A DNA stretch of 64,000 nt from Chlamydia sp. BM-2023 (lineage in GTDB: Bacteria; Chlamydiota; Chlamydiia; Chlamydiales; Chlamydiaceae). Below, piece after piece: positions 45,937 through 55,256 of this stretch. Both the position numbers and the translations under genes were made by a program. Each line of letters opens with the position of its first letter. The stretch's first letter is position 1. Below the pieces are notes generated by a model that saw only the letters and a program-made list of their open reading frames with translations, was not told the DNA's origin and searched no databases. The stretch spans positions 1,116,001 to 1,180,000 of the forward strand of contig NZ_CAXIED010000001.1 of NCBI RefSeq assembly GCF_964023145.1, given 5' to 3'.

Positions 45937-46867
45937 GTTTCCAAGTTTTCGGGAAGCCATAAAGATTATAAGGGTGAGAACCAAAACAGTGGATAACATA
46001 AACATCCCTGTTTTTGTTCGTATTTAACCTAGAGCTATTTTTTTTGTTTTCCTTAACCTTTTGTTCTATCGCTTCAGGAACCTCTTGGATGGCTGCTGTT
46101 TGATTGCCATGTTTCAGAAATTCCCTCATAAGGAATATAGATTTCTTATTAGTAATGATATAGGTGTGGTTTGTGTTAATTACATAAGCCTTGTGAGGCG
46201 TGTCTAAGCAGGTTTCTACTGTGCACACCTTCCCGTCATTTTCGCAGTCTAAATGGAAAGGAATGAATTTACTTCGTTTATTTCCACTAAGAATCAGTAC
46301 ATCTACTGTTGGGGGAAGCTTCCCAACGCTTAGCATTTTTTTCGGACAGTATGTAAGTAATTGTCTTCCTAGTTTTCCTCCGAATATAAATTGCACGATG
46401 GCTAGAGATCTATAACGCCTTGCTAATGTAGACCCCGCGTTTGGAGGGGCCATAAGAATAGCTTTCCCGCATTTTGCTTCTTCTGGGCAATCGGGTTTTG
46501 CCAGGGCAACACGAACAATAACACCGCCTATAGAGTGGGTGACAAAGTTAATGGGAACACCAGGTTTTAGCTCTGCGATTTTTTTTATCAATTTAACAAG
46601 ATGATCCGCGTGTCTTTCTAGTGTAAATTTGCGAGTTTCGTAGTTCCATATAAATACGTCATAATTCTCTTTTTCTAAGATGTTCCCTATAGGCTTTAAT
46701 GATCTATAGGATCTTAGAAATGCGTGAACGCATATTACGGACTCTTTTTGTTGAGATGTTTCTTTAATTCCACCAATTCCTGAAGGAAGTGTTTGAATTA
46801 TAGACGTATCTGCTAAAAGAGAGGCCCCAGATATTAAAAACAGTAAAATTAATAATAATTTATTCAT
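45887..46867 (-). CDS. Exported alpha/beta-hydrolase (lipase-like; CT073 position)
   Basis: The 326-residue protein has a signal peptide ([19 protein letters not shown]). The core is an alpha/beta-hydrolase: [10 protein letters not shown] as the first strand and oxyanion region, VTHSIGG as the nucleophile elbow (Ser within H-S-I-G-G), [15 protein letters not shown], and a later acid/His region ([11 protein letters not shown], then HTYIITNK). The C-terminal 70 residues are basic and hydrophilic. I chose ATG 46867 over the GTG two codons upstream. Its substrate is unknown. It overlaps rseP tail-to-tail by 50 bases. Confidence 0.8.
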   Translation of the reverse strand: MNKLLLILLFLISGASLLADTSIIQTLPSGIGGIKETSQQKESVICVHAFLRSYRSLKPIGNILEKENYDVFIWNYETRKFTLERHADHLVKLIKKIAELKPGVPINFVTHSIGGVIVRVALAKPDCPEEAKCGKAILMAPPNAGSTLARRYRSLAIVQFIFGGKLGRQLLTYCPKKMLSVGKLPPTVDVLILSGNKRSKFIPFHLDCENDGKVCTVETCLDTPHKAYVINTNHTYIITNKKSIFLMREFLKHGNQTAAIQEVPEAIEQKVKENKKNSSRLNTNKNRDVYVIHCFGSHPYNLYGFPKTWKPSSQQKSEINPETSGK

Positions 46868-46963
46868 TTGCACACCGATATAATTATTTTAATAAGTTTT
46901 TTATTAAAAACCAGCGTGTTTAATTAACTTATTTTTAAAAATAATTAAGCGGTTAATTATGAA

Positions 46964-48076
46964 TTAATAATAATTACTAATATTTAATGTTGAATATTTG
47001 GATATTTCAGCTTGTTTAACGAAAAGTACCTGACTATCGTCAGTAAATCGTTGATGAGGAGGGTTTGTCGAGGTCATTAAGGTCTGGCCAAGAGTCGGGG
47101 CTAGGCTTAATAATTGAGAGATTCTTTGATTGTCCAGTCCCGCATGGATGTCATCCATACAAAATAAAGGACATACGTTGTGGATGCGTTTAATATAGAG
47201 ACATTCTGCTAGCCGGAGAATAGCAAGTAAGCTGTGTTTTTGGCCTTCACTAGAAAATTGTGATACAGGAAGATCATTTATCATTAGCGTAAAGTCTTCG
47301 CGATGAGGGCCTACCGAGGTATTTCCTAATTCTAAATCACGATGTAAAGATGAGGAAAGTTGCCTGCGAAGTTCCTCAGCAATAGCTTCTTGGGAAATAG
47401 TAGTTTGTTTAATTAATGAGCTTTTAAATTTTATAAGTAGATGTTCTGATAAAGAATTATTCCACAATTCTTGAACGAAGTTATTAAGCTGCTGACAACA
47501 GGAATAACGACTTATTGTTAGATAGGCTCCTAAGGAGGCTAGTTGTTCATCCCATACAGACAGGGTTGAGGTATTTCTGGTTTTAAGGAGAGAGTTTCTT
47601 TGTAATAATGCACGATGGTAGTAGGAAAGAGAGTGCTTGTACTGACTATCACATTGAGATAAGAGGAGATTTAGAAATAACCTGCGATCAGAAGGTGCTC
47701 CAGAAATAAGAGAGCGATCCTTAGAAGAAAATAACACGATAGGCACCATGCCTATGAGTTGTGAGAGAGTTTTGATGGGGGCTTGATCGTAAAGGATTTT
47801 TTTCCCTTGTTTATCTACATAAATAGATAGGGTATGAGAAAGTCCATCTTGTTCAAAGGTGATTTCTAAAAAGAAATATGAAGCTCCAAAGCTCACAGCT
47901 TCTATTAAGTGGGGGGTACGAAAGGACCTGCCTAAGGATAAAACGTAAAGAGCTTCGAGGAGATTTGTTTTCCCTTGAGCATTCTCCCCAAAAATATAAT
48001 TCATTTTTGGGGACAAGGAAACCTCAGTATCTTTGTAATTTCTGAAGTTTTTAATACACAGAGAAAGAATATTCAT
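46964..48076 (-). CDS. recF: DNA repair ATPase RecF
   Basis: RecF is an SMC-like ATPase that helps load RecA on gapped DNA. Walker A is [11 protein letters not shown] at about residues 29-39, the signature motif is [14 protein letters not shown] and Walker B is [12 protein letters not shown]. The 370-residue length is normal. Its ATG overlaps the dnaN stop by one base (TAATG), giving translational coupling. The dnaN-recF pair is conserved in many bacteria, but dnaA is not adjacent here. Confidence 0.95.
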   Translation of the reverse strand: MNILSLCIKNFRNYKDTEVSLSPKMNYIFGENAQGKTNLLEALYVLSLGRSFRTPHLIEAVSFGASYFFLEITFEQDGLSHTLSIYVDKQGKKILYDQAPIKTLSQLIGMVPIVLFSSKDRSLISGAPSDRRLFLNLLLSQCDSQYKHSLSYYHRALLQRNSLLKTRNTSTLSVWDEQLASLGAYLTISRYSCCQQLNNFVQELWNNSLSEHLLIKFKSSLIKQTTISQEAIAEELRRQLSSSLHRDLELGNTSVGPHREDFTLMINDLPVSQFSSEGQKHSLLAILRLAECLYIKRIHNVCPLFCMDDIHAGLDNQRISQLLSLAPTLGQTLMTSTNPPHQRFTDDSQVLFVKQAEISKYSTLNISNYY

Positions 48077-49176
48077 TAATCATCATGCAATCTCATAGGC
48101 ATAATAACGAATAAACTACGTGTAGAATCTGTAATGATTCCAGGGTTGTAAGAATCCGAAATGCCTAATCGAACAAGCTCATCTTTACTATGCTTCAAGA
48201 TATCAAGGAAGAAGAATGGATTAAAGGCAATTTCCAGAAGCTCGCCAGAATAATTTACTGCCATGCTCACCTTTCCTTCACCTACTTTTGTGCAGTTTGC
48301 TGTAAGGGTGAGTTCTCCTGGAGTAAAGGTAAATTTCACAGAGTGTGATGACTCGTTAGTAAATAGAGCTACCTGTTTTAATAAGGTAATAAGCTCTTCT
48401 CTATGAAGGTCTAGTTGAACACTGCTTTCTGTAGAAATCACTGGAGAAAAGTCAGGAAATTCACCAGAAAGTAGTTTGGTAATTAGCAGGGTACTTCCGC
48501 ATTCTACAGCAATTTTCGCCTGATCTAAGAAAATAGTTGCTTCTGCATCTTCTGAGCAAATTTTAATAATTTCTTCGACAGCTTTAATAGGGATAATATA
48601 GTCTCCGACAAAGGTTTTATCTAAAGAAATTTCGGTATCAGTTTTTGCTAAGCGTTTTCCATCAGTGCCGACTACTGTAATGGTGCCGTTGGCGATTGTT
48701 AGCAATACTCCTGTAAGGACATAGCGACTTTCTTCTCTAGAAACAGCAAATGAGGTCCGCTGTAGCATTTCTTTGAGCTGTTCTGTAGTAAGAGTGAATC
48801 TCACTGAGTTTTGTATATCGGGAAGCATAGGAAAGTCTTCTTTCCCCATGCTAAGTAGGCGAAAACATGAGGAGCCCGAGGTGATTTTTGCCATTTCCCC
48901 AGTAGATGCGGAGATTTCAAGATTAGCTTCTGTTAGCTCTTTAACGAGCTGAAAAAATCTTTTAGAGGGGATGGAAATAGCTCCGGATTCATAAACCTTT
49001 GCTTTAACTACGCAGCGAGTGCTCACAGTAAGATCGGTAGCGGTAAAAACAAGTTCATCATTACATGTTTCGATTAGCACGTGGGTAAGTACAGGGATAG
49101 GAGTATTTTGAGGAACAACACTCTGGACTTTTTTTATAAGATTTCCTAACTCGTTTCGGGATACGACGAACTTCAT
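48076..49176 (-). CDS. dnaN: DNA polymerase III beta sliding clamp
   Basis: The 366-residue clamp has the three-domain family layout: [20 protein letters not shown] at the N-terminus, then [20 protein letters not shown], then [18 protein letters not shown], and the C-terminal [14 protein letters not shown] with VIMPMRL that forms part of the partner-binding pocket. ATG 49176 gives the usual N-terminus. recF follows with coupled translation. The divergent gap toward smpB holds both promoters. Confidence 0.97.
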   Translation of the reverse strand: MKFVVSRNELGNLIKKVQSVVPQNTPIPVLTHVLIETCNDELVFTATDLTVSTRCVVKAKVYESGAISIPSKRFFQLVKELTEANLEISASTGEMAKITSGSSCFRLLSMGKEDFPMLPDIQNSVRFTLTTEQLKEMLQRTSFAVSREESRYVLTGVLLTIANGTITVVGTDGKRLAKTDTEISLDKTFVGDYIIPIKAVEEIIKICSEDAEATIFLDQAKIAVECGSTLLITKLLSGEFPDFSPVISTESSVQLDLHREELITLLKQVALFTNESSHSVKFTFTPGELTLTANCTKVGEGKVSMAVNYSGELLEIAFNPFFFLDILKHSKDELVRLGISDSYNPGIITDSTRSLFVIMPMRLHDD

Positions 49177-49403
49177 ATTTTCCTACAACTGTAAGTCATT
49201 AAATTCAATCCAGCCCATAAGAGGCCAGGGACCCCTAGGAGCTTTCCGAGAGCGCCCCCCTGGGTAAAGCAGGATATTACTATAAAGGGATTTTATGGTC
49301 TTCTAGATATTTGCTAGGATTTTTCTTAGTAAGCTACTTCCTAAGTTCAAGAAAGAAAAAAGACTTTTTTGTTATACTACTTTCCAAGTTTCTAGGTTAG
49401 GGA

Positions 49404-49868
49404 ATGGGAAAAATTATGACTAGTAAGGAAATAGTTTCTAATCGCAAAGCCTTACGTAATTATGAGGTTTTGGATACCTTAGAAGCTGGCGTGGTACTCA
49501 CAGGGACAGAAATAAAGTCTTTACGGGATCACGGAGGCAACCTTGGTGATGCCTATGTGGCTATTTCTAAGGGAGAGGCGTGGTTGTTAAATGCAAGTAT
49601 AGCTCCCTATCGTTTTGGCAATATTTATAATCACGAAGAGCGCAGAAAACGTAAGCTCCTCCTTCATAGGTATGAAATTCGCAAATTAGAAGGCAAGGTA
49701 GCTCAAAAAGGAATTACTATTATTCCCTTAGGCATGTTTCTTTCTCGAGGATATGTAAAAATCCGTCTTGGCTGTTGTCGAGGGAAGAAAGCTCATGATA
49801 AACGGCAGACCATTATAGCAAGAGAAAAGCAGAGAGAAGTAGAATCTGCTATGAAGCGTTATCGTTAA
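49404..49868 (+). CDS. smpB: tmRNA-binding protein SmpB
   Basis: SmpB binds tmRNA and rescues stalled ribosomes. The 154-residue protein has the family core: [47 protein letters not shown], and a basic C-terminal tail ([19 protein letters not shown]). The start may be ATG 49404 or 49416. A possible -10 TATACT is at 49373-49378. Its last 20 bases overlap convergent apbE. I did not find the tmRNA gene in this window. Confidence 0.95.
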   Translation: MGKIMTSKEIVSNRKALRNYEVLDTLEAGVVLTGTEIKSLRDHGGNLGDAYVAISKGEAWLLNASIAPYRFGNIYNHEERRKRKLLLHRYEIRKLEGKVAQKGITIIPLGMFLSRGYVKIRLGCCRGKKAHDKRQTIIAREKQREVESAMKRYR

Positions 49869-50793
49869 TGTAAGCCTCGATGTTATTTGCTTTAGCCCAC
49901 GCCTCTGCTTCTGCTTTTGTTGAGAAGGTCATTAATACGGTAGCCATGGCATCGGCAAAAGCACAGCTGGGATGAATAACTGTCGCGCAGATAATAGGGT
50001 ATTCATGTAATTCTAAAGGTTGCCCTGTATGAGGATCTAGAATATGGGTATATACCCTTCCCTCCACGCTCCATTGTTGATGGGAGTTTCCACTAGTTGC
50101 AACAGCTGTATTGGAGAGCTCGAGGATTTGCGGAGTCGCTGAAGAGGCTATTCTCCAAGAACGTCCTGAAGGATGATTCCCGGAAGTTTTAATTTCTCCT
50201 CCCCATTCTACATAACTGTTAGGGCAAAAGTTCTGACAGATTTCTAACAGACAATCAACAGCAAAACCTTTTACAGCTCCACAGAGATCTAACTGTAGCT
50301 GAGAGTTATTTTTTGTTAGTGTTTTTTTTGTAAAATCAATAGAAATCTTTTCCCATCCTGACTGCTCATAACAATCTCGCCAGTTTTCCTCATTGGGAAG
50401 AGAATGTCGTTTTAGATGTAGTAGCCATAAGGTTTTTAATTTTCCTAGTGTAGGATCGAATCTTCCTTCGGATATTCGATAAAATAAATCTATTTGCAGG
50501 AGAAAATTTGCGAGCTCCTGCGATAGAGGAATCGCTACTCCAGAGGGGGCTCGATTAATTTTGGAGAGTTCCGATTCTGTATTCCAGTTATTATAGACCG
50601 TATCAATAACATGAAAGAGAGAGTCGATCTCCCTTTTAAATTCTTTGATTTCAGAGGGACCTAGAGAAGTTCCTAATACAATGCGATAGGGCATGGTCAT
50701 TTTTTCTCCTTCCAAAGTTGTTGGCTTTGGGGAGCATCCTTGAATGCCCCAAACAAAGAGAATTATGACGAGAATTTTTGATAGCTTTCCCAT
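49849..50793 (-). CDS. apbE: FAD:protein FMN transferase ApbE
   Basis: ApbE attaches FMN to Thr residues of NqrB/NqrC-type proteins; chlamydiae have Na+-NQR. The protein is a lipoprotein ([20 protein letters not shown], lipobox Cys). Family motifs are [30 protein letters not shown] (family GGIAKGYAVD) and [16 protein letters not shown] (metal-binding Asp/Thr). The frame runs upstream to 50862 but would place 23 foreign residues before the signal peptide, so I take ATG 50793, which still overlaps folD by 31 bases. The 3' end overlaps smpB by 20. Confidence 0.9.
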   Translation of the reverse strand: MGKLSKILVIILFVWGIQGCSPKPTTLEGEKMTMPYRIVLGTSLGPSEIKEFKREIDSLFHVIDTVYNNWNTESELSKINRAPSGVAIPLSQELANFLLQIDLFYRISEGRFDPTLGKLKTLWLLHLKRHSLPNEENWRDCYEQSGWEKISIDFTKKTLTKNNSQLQLDLCGAVKGFAVDCLLEICQNFCPNSYVEWGGEIKTSGNHPSGRSWRIASSATPQILELSNTAVATSGNSHQQWSVEGRVYTHILDPHTGQPLELHEYPIICATVIHPSCAFADAMATVLMTFSTKAEAEAWAKANNIEAYINDNAS

Positions 50794-51626
50794 GTATTTT
50801 TCATCAGCATTGCAACAGTCATAGGTCCTACACCTCCCGGGACGGGGGATATCGCATGACATTTTGCCACAACATTATTGAAATCGACATCTCCAACTAG
50901 AGTATATCCCCGGGCATTATCTGCTTCAACTCGTGATGTTCCCACATCGATAACAACAGCATCAGGAGAAACCATGTTTTCTTTTACAAATAAGGGAACC
51001 CCCAAAGCTGCTACGATAATGTCTGCAGATTTTACAATTTCTGTAAGATTTTTGGATTGGCTATGCAATACGGTAACTGTCGCATTTGTAGAAGGGTTCT
51101 TTTGCATGAGCATAGCTGCTAAAGGCTTTCCGACAATATTACTTCTTCCAATGATGGCGACGTGACGTCCAAGAAGGGGAACTTCATAATAGTTGAGTAA
51201 TTCGATGACCCCTGCTGGCGTACAAGGAGCAAAACCCCCCAATTGCCCAAGGAGAAGTTTTCCCATGTTAATAGGATGAAGACCATCAACATCTTTTTCA
51301 GGAGAAATAGCTTCAATAATCGCGTTGCTGTCCAGATGTTTTGGCAGGGGTAGCTGTATTAAGATCCCGTGAATAGCAGGGTCATTGTTCAGCCTATCTA
51401 TAAGTTTAAGGATATCGGTAAGGGGAGCATCGGAAGGTAGTCTATGTGCTTTAGAGACCATACCTATAGCTGTAGCTTTTCTTACCTTCATTCCAACATA
51501 CACTTCGGAAGCAGGATCATTTCCGATCAGCACTACAGCTAAACCTGGCGGGGTAGGACTGGAGGAAATTTCTTGCTTTAGCTGTTCTAAGACCCGCTCT
51601 GCAACGGGTGCACCTTTTAATAACAT
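50763..51626 (-). CDS. folD: Bifunctional methylenetetrahydrofolate dehydrogenase/cyclohydrolase
   Basis: FolD interconverts 5,10-methylene-THF and 10-formyl-THF with NADP+. The 287-residue protein has VGNDPASEVYVGMKVRKATA, QLPLPKH, PEKDVDGLHP, PCTPAGVIELL, IGRSNIVGKPLAAML, and PVPGGVGPMTVAML. ATG 51626 overlaps the upstream MreD-like gene's end by 10 bases, and its own end overlaps apbE, giving a tightly packed operon of three. Confidence 0.96.
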   Translation of the reverse strand: MLLKGAPVAERVLEQLKQEISSSPTPPGLAVVLIGNDPASEVYVGMKVRKATAIGMVSKAHRLPSDAPLTDILKLIDRLNNDPAIHGILIQLPLPKHLDSNAIIEAISPEKDVDGLHPINMGKLLLGQLGGFAPCTPAGVIELLNYYEVPLLGRHVAIIGRSNIVGKPLAAMLMQKNPSTNATVTVLHSQSKNLTEIVKSADIIVAALGVPLFVKENMVSPDAVVIDVGTSRVEADNARGYTLVGDVDFNNVVAKCHAISPVPGGVGPMTVAMLMKNTWESYQKFSS

Positions 51627-52156
51627 GAGCGACTCCTTAGGAAGACCCTCATTTTACGGATTCCTTGGGTTATTGTACACGGTAGTAGGTAAATTATTAC
51701 ACTGTAGGTAAAACCAACCATAAAAGTATGTTTCGCATCCAATAACAGAGAAGATGTGCTCCATGTGATGGTGTGGTTGAAGAAAGCAAGTGTTGGATAG
51801 GATAAATAAGAGAAGATTAGAGAGAAAACTATATTGATAATTGGTACGGATAACCATTTATCTTTAAGAAAGATTTTTTGCATTCCGTGGAGAATGGCGC
51901 TGGTTGCCACATAAAGAAAAGTGTGAATGCCAAATAGATAGGAAGATCCTAGATCGCAGAAGATACCGATGAGTAAAGCATGAATTAGGACTTCTTCTTT
52001 AGGCAGCCTATAAAAATTCGCTACTAAGTAGGGGGAGAAAAAGATCGGACGTAGATCAGGGTAGAGTTGAGGGCAGATGAAAAAACTCAACACAGATAGA
52101 CACAGGCACTGAAAAGATATTAACCGATCCATGAGTAGGTATGTATGTATATTCAC
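51617..52156 (-). CDS. MreD-like multi-pass membrane protein (CT079 position)
   Basis: The 179-residue protein has five or six hydrophobic segments. The stretch LLIGIFCDLGSSYLFGIHTF followed by LYVATSAIL matches the MreD pattern 'GLxxDLLsGxxFGxHaLxYL' that marks this rod-shape complex subunit. The length is also right for MreD (160-180). It heads an operon with folD and apbE, not mreBC, so context does not help. If correct it would be the partner of MreC in MreB-directed division-site peptidoglycan synthesis. An anonymous membrane protein is the alternative. Confidence 0.55.
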   Translation of the reverse strand: MNIHTYLLMDRLISFQCLCLSVLSFFICPQLYPDLRPIFFSPYLVANFYRLPKEEVLIHALLIGIFCDLGSSYLFGIHTFLYVATSAILHGMQKIFLKDKWLSVPIINIVFSLIFSYLSYPTLAFFNHTITWSTSSLLLDAKHTFMVGFTYSVIIYLLPCTITQGIRKMRVFLRSRSCY

Positions 52157-52355
52157 TAAGATTCATATCAAGAGCTAGGATTGTTTTCTTCTTTTTTCTT
52201 AATATTATCTTTATTGTTTTATTTATTGTTTGATCGTTGTTTATAAGCTTTTACTGTTTAGTTATTTGTAATTACAATACTTATTTTACTTTGTTTAATT
52301 AATAATTTTTTAATTAAAATTAGTTTGTAGGTTTGATTAGAAAGTTTTTATTTCT

Positions 52356-52646
52356 ATGAGTGAGACAAAGAAGAAAAGAAGTAAAAAGGACTTGTCTCGG
52401 GTGATTCAGAAGAAGACCGAGCAGATTTTGAACGAACCTAAGAAATCGAAGAGAAAAAAGTCTAAGTTCCTTATTTCTAAAGATCAGAAGCATCTCCATC
52501 ATCGCGCTGAGGAGTATGACAGTTTAGTGCGTTCTCTTTTGGACAGGCAGACTCAAGATCCGAGCCGCATTTTAATTTTCAGTTATCAAGACGGTTTCGT
52601 ATTTACTGATATTAATAATTTTGGAAAGTATTCCATAAAATTATAA
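52356..52646 (+). CDS. ltuB: Late transcription unit B protein
   Basis: The 96-residue product is very basic in its first half (KKKRSKKDLSRV, then PKKSKRKKSKF) and ends with FSYQDGFVFTDINNFGKYSI, recognisable as LtuB, a late-stage protein first described in C. trachomatis. Its function is not established. The upstream 200 bases are extremely AT-rich, with no clear Shine-Dalgarno. A structured RNA and terminator follow immediately, either as a separate transcript or as the 3' end of the ltuB mRNA. Confidence 0.85.
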   Translation: MSETKKKRSKKDLSRVIQKKTEQILNEPKKSKRKKSKFLISKDQKHLHHRAEEYDSLVRSLLDRQTQDPSRILIFSYQDGFVFTDINNFGKYSIKL

Positions 52647-52677
52647 AGCAAAACATTAGAAATAAAAAACTTGCAGA

Positions 52678-52901
52678 ACGGGACAAACCCGTAATAAGGC
52701 AGTGGGTGGCCTGGGCTAACCTTTGCGCTCCAGAAGCTGCTGCAATATTAAGATCTCCACAATCTTAACATTGCCGGACAGTTTGGCACGAGTGCCTGTC
52801 TGGAACGATAGCGATGCACTTTCTTGCATCTACCCGCTCTCTTCTCGCTTACCTTATTTTTAGGTTTTTTTCGCAAGGTGTCCTCACCTTGCGTTTTTTT
52901 T
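52678..52901 (+). ncRNA. Structured non-coding RNA downstream of ltuB, class unknown
   Basis: Within 225 bases there are consecutive perfect or near-perfect helices. ACGGG/CCCGT is at 52678-52692. A closing helix joins AGTGGGTG (52701-52708) with TACCCGCT (52831-52838). Inside it are a 12-bp hairpin (52742-52754 with 52762-52774, one mismatch), a hairpin CGGACAG/CTGTCTG with inner GGCAC/GTGCC (52775-52802), and GATGCA/TGCATC (52813-52830). An intrinsic terminator on the plus strand closes the unit. GC content is visibly higher than the flanks. It does not match tmRNA, RNase P or small SRP RNA motifs that I know. 6S RNA is not excluded. The 5' end is not defined. Confidence 0.65.
52872..52901 (+). 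terminator. Strong intrinsic terminator of the ltuB/ncRNA unit
   Basis: CGCAAGGTG (52872-52880) pairs perfectly with CACCTTGCG (52885-52893) around a TCCT loop, followed by eight T's. The minus strand has only a poor T-run, so it works for plus-strand transcription. Confidence 0.92.
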
Positions 52902-53017
52902 GCCTTTTTTCATTTTAATTTGTTTCTAAGTTCTTTTTTTTGAATTAATTATTTTTTATTTTAAAATTAATAGATAACTAATGGGTATTTTTTTTAGAAA
53001 ACTCTGAGAAGAAAATT

Positions 53018-54766
53018 ATGGCAATTTCTGGGAATAGCAATATTTCTCCTTCCGGTCCTAATAATTGGGACCCCTCAATTTCTGGGAAGCAACCTGAACC
53101 TTTGCCTGGGGCTAAAGAATCAGTATTTTCGGGAACAAAGGCGGCTTCGTCGAGTAAGCAAGAAGCGCTGGTTAAGTCTGGTGCTACTGCAAATTATGAG
53201 ACGGATCTTACGATCAATGAGGGGAAATATAAAAAAACTCAGGAAAAGGCATCATCTTCGCCAAAATCTAAGTTGCGAGGGGCTTTTTCAAAAGTTCGCG
53301 CTGGAGTTCAGGGTTTTCTATCTGGGTTTGGGACCAGAGCTTCTAGAGTTTCTGCGAGATGGGCAGAAGCTAATGGGGAAGGTAGGTCGATGCTCCCCAG
53401 CGATATGGATATAGTTAAGAAGAAAGGAAATCGTATTTCTCCAGAAATGCAGGGTTTTTATTTAGATGCTTCAGGATTTACGGGGACCTCTTCGGACATT
53501 TCCAAGTTATCTTTGGAGTCTTTGCAAGCTACATCACTATCCACACCGTTACTATCCGCATCACGAGAAGATATTAGTGCTTCTGAGACATCATCAGTTG
53601 CGTCTTTTGGATCATTTCAGATGGCTAGATCGGTAACGCCTGAAACTGTGAATTCTTGGACAGTAAGTCGTTTAGGGGGGGAGATGGTCAGCACTCTCCT
53701 AGATCCTAATATTGAAACTTCCTCTTTATTACGCAGAGCTTCTGTGGTTGGTAATGAGGGGATGGTAGATCTCTCTAATTTAGATCAGGCAACCCTTAGC
53801 ACGGACATGCGGTCAGCAAGCGCCTCAAAAAATACAAAAATTATAGATTCTGGGAGGGATGCCGGAACAGTCGAAGAGATTACTGTCGATGCTTCGGGAG
53901 TTTTAAAAGAGTCTGCCGAGGAAGCAGAAAAGAAAGAAGTTAGTAGTGACGTTTTAAAAGAGCAGATGGCGTTAGCAAAAATGAGGGCAAGTTTATTAGC
54001 ATCGGGTGTTCCCGTCTCTGTTTACGCCTCTTCAGAAAGCGGCTGGGCTTCATCGGCTACAAGTTTCCCCCCTCCAAAAATTTCTGGTACTATATCTCAA
54101 AATTATTCTGATACTAGCAAGCATGTTTCTCCGGGAATAGCTGATTCTAAGGGGGATACGCATTTTTCTCCTTTAGAGAAATCCATGGGTATGGTAAAAA
54201 GTTTGCCAACGTCTGAGAGCCGAAGTGAAAACTCTTATCGTTTCCCTGAGGATCCTGTATCTAGGGCGGATTCTATGCTTCCCTCTGAAGGGGCATCGAG
54301 CTTCTCTGAAACTAAGGTTGCTGAACGGGTTTTTTTCCCCGTTCCTGAAGAAAACCCCTCACCGGAATATGTTGCCTCTGCAATGGATACCGGGTCAGAT
54401 ACGATTAGTTCGTCGTATTTATTTTCTTCTCATCAGGGGATGGCGCTATTAGCTCCGTTACCGCGCTCTACGAGTGAATACAAAGAGCATCTGGAGAAGA
54501 AGAAAGGTCCTGGGGGACCTCCAGACCCTTTGATTTATCAATACCGCAATGTATCCATAGACCCGCCGTTAGTACTTCGTCCTCCACAGCCATTTGCTTC
54601 TTCCTCTCGATTTAGTGTGCAAGGGAAACCTGAGGCGGCCTCTGTTCATGATGATGGAGGAGGAGCTGGTGGTGGATTTTCAGGACAAAATCGCGAGCAA
54701 GGTGGGCAGAACTCTTCAGAAGACGCGAAAAAAAATAAATCTATGGATTTAGATCTTGGAGAATAG
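53018..54766 (+). CDS. Late effector-like protein, CT082-type
   Basis: The 582-residue protein is Ser/Gly/Glu-rich with little predicted structure apart from a short basic helical part at about 84-115 (KSKLRGAFSKVRAGVQGFLS) and a charged helix at about 300-332. The N-terminus (MAISGNSNISPSGPN) is Ser-rich, as in T3S signals. The C-terminus is Pro/Gly-rich (PPLVLRPPQP, DDGGGAGGGFSGQN). No enzyme motif is visible. Position and pairing with the next gene fit CT082, which is, from memory, a reported T3S substrate. GAGAAGAAAA precedes the ATG. Confidence 0.75.
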   Translation: MAISGNSNISPSGPNNWDPSISGKQPEPLPGAKESVFSGTKAASSSKQEALVKSGATANYETDLTINEGKYKKTQEKASSSPKSKLRGAFSKVRAGVQGFLSGFGTRASRVSARWAEANGEGRSMLPSDMDIVKKKGNRISPEMQGFYLDASGFTGTSSDISKLSLESLQATSLSTPLLSASREDISASETSSVASFGSFQMARSVTPETVNSWTVSRLGGEMVSTLLDPNIETSSLLRRASVVGNEGMVDLSNLDQATLSTDMRSASASKNTKIIDSGRDAGTVEEITVDASGVLKESAEEAEKKEVSSDVLKEQMALAKMRASLLASGVPVSVYASSESGWASSATSFPPPKISGTISQNYSDTSKHVSPGIADSKGDTHFSPLEKSMGMVKSLPTSESRSENSYRFPEDPVSRADSMLPSEGASSFSETKVAERVFFPVPEENPSPEYVASAMDTGSDTISSSYLFSSHQGMALLAPLPRSTSEYKEHLEKKKGPGGPPDPLIYQYRNVSIDPPLVLRPPQPFASSSRFSVQGKPEAASVHDDGGGAGGGFSGQNREQGGQNSSEDAKKNKSMDLDLGE

Positions 54767-54767
54767 T

Positions 54768-55256
54768 GTGCGTATAATACCTTTTGATCCATATGGAGCT
54801 ATGCCTCCTCAACAAACCCAGAAAGATCCGCATAGCCACACCTCTTTAAATCGGAGAATATCCGATGAGATAGCTAAAAATGAGGCTATGCGTTTAGCTT
54901 TGTTAGCGATTGCTGATCAGGAAAAAGATGAGAGACAACGAAAACATCGTTATAAAATACTCAATCGAAAGCAGGCAAAAGTTTTGCTTTCTCAGTTACG
55001 CAATGTAGACTTGGATTTCCAGAACTTAAAGAATAGGGTGTCCCGAGAAGAAGAGGAATCCGACGAAGAGGGCAGAGAGGAAGACTCTAGAAAAGAGCCC
55101 ATATTTGAAGTGTCTAAAAATAAGAAGCCTATAAAAATAGGTGCGTCTGCAGCTCAGGCTATTGCCAATGCTGCAGAAGCTTGGGTTATTGCAAGAAATA
55201 GAGGAGTTTTGGATATGGCTTCCCTATTATTCTGGCATAAAGATGATGAATGTTAG
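54768..55256 (+). CDS. CT083-type hypothetical protein paired with the CT082-type gene
   Basis: The frame extends to TTG 54756, but GGAG at 54758-54761 lies six bases before GTG 54768, which I take as start, one base after the upstream stop. The 162-residue product is charged: MRIIPFDPYGAMPPQQ, then basic helices (RQRKHRYKILNRKQAKVLLS), an acidic stretch (EEEESDEEGREEDS), and a conserved-looking end (GASAAQAIANAAEAWVIARN). The size and tight coupling would suit a cofactor or chaperone of the larger protein, but that is only inference. It overlaps the convergent PLD gene by four bases. Confidence 0.7.
   Translation: MRIIPFDPYGAMPPQQTQKDPHSHTSLNRRISDEIAKNEAMRLALLAIADQEKDERQRKHRYKILNRKQAKVLLSQLRNVDLDFQNLKNRVSREEEESDEEGREEDSRKEPIFEVSKNKKPIKIGASAAQAIANAAEAWVIARNRGVLDMASLLFWHKDDEC

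Noticed and set aside
52678..52901. tmRNA, RNase P RNA or 4.5S RNA as identity for the ltuB-downstream RNA
   Set aside because: It lacks the tRNA-like ends and tag frame of tmRNA, the GAGGAAAGTCC core of RNase P RNA and the GGAAGCAGC loop of SRP RNA.
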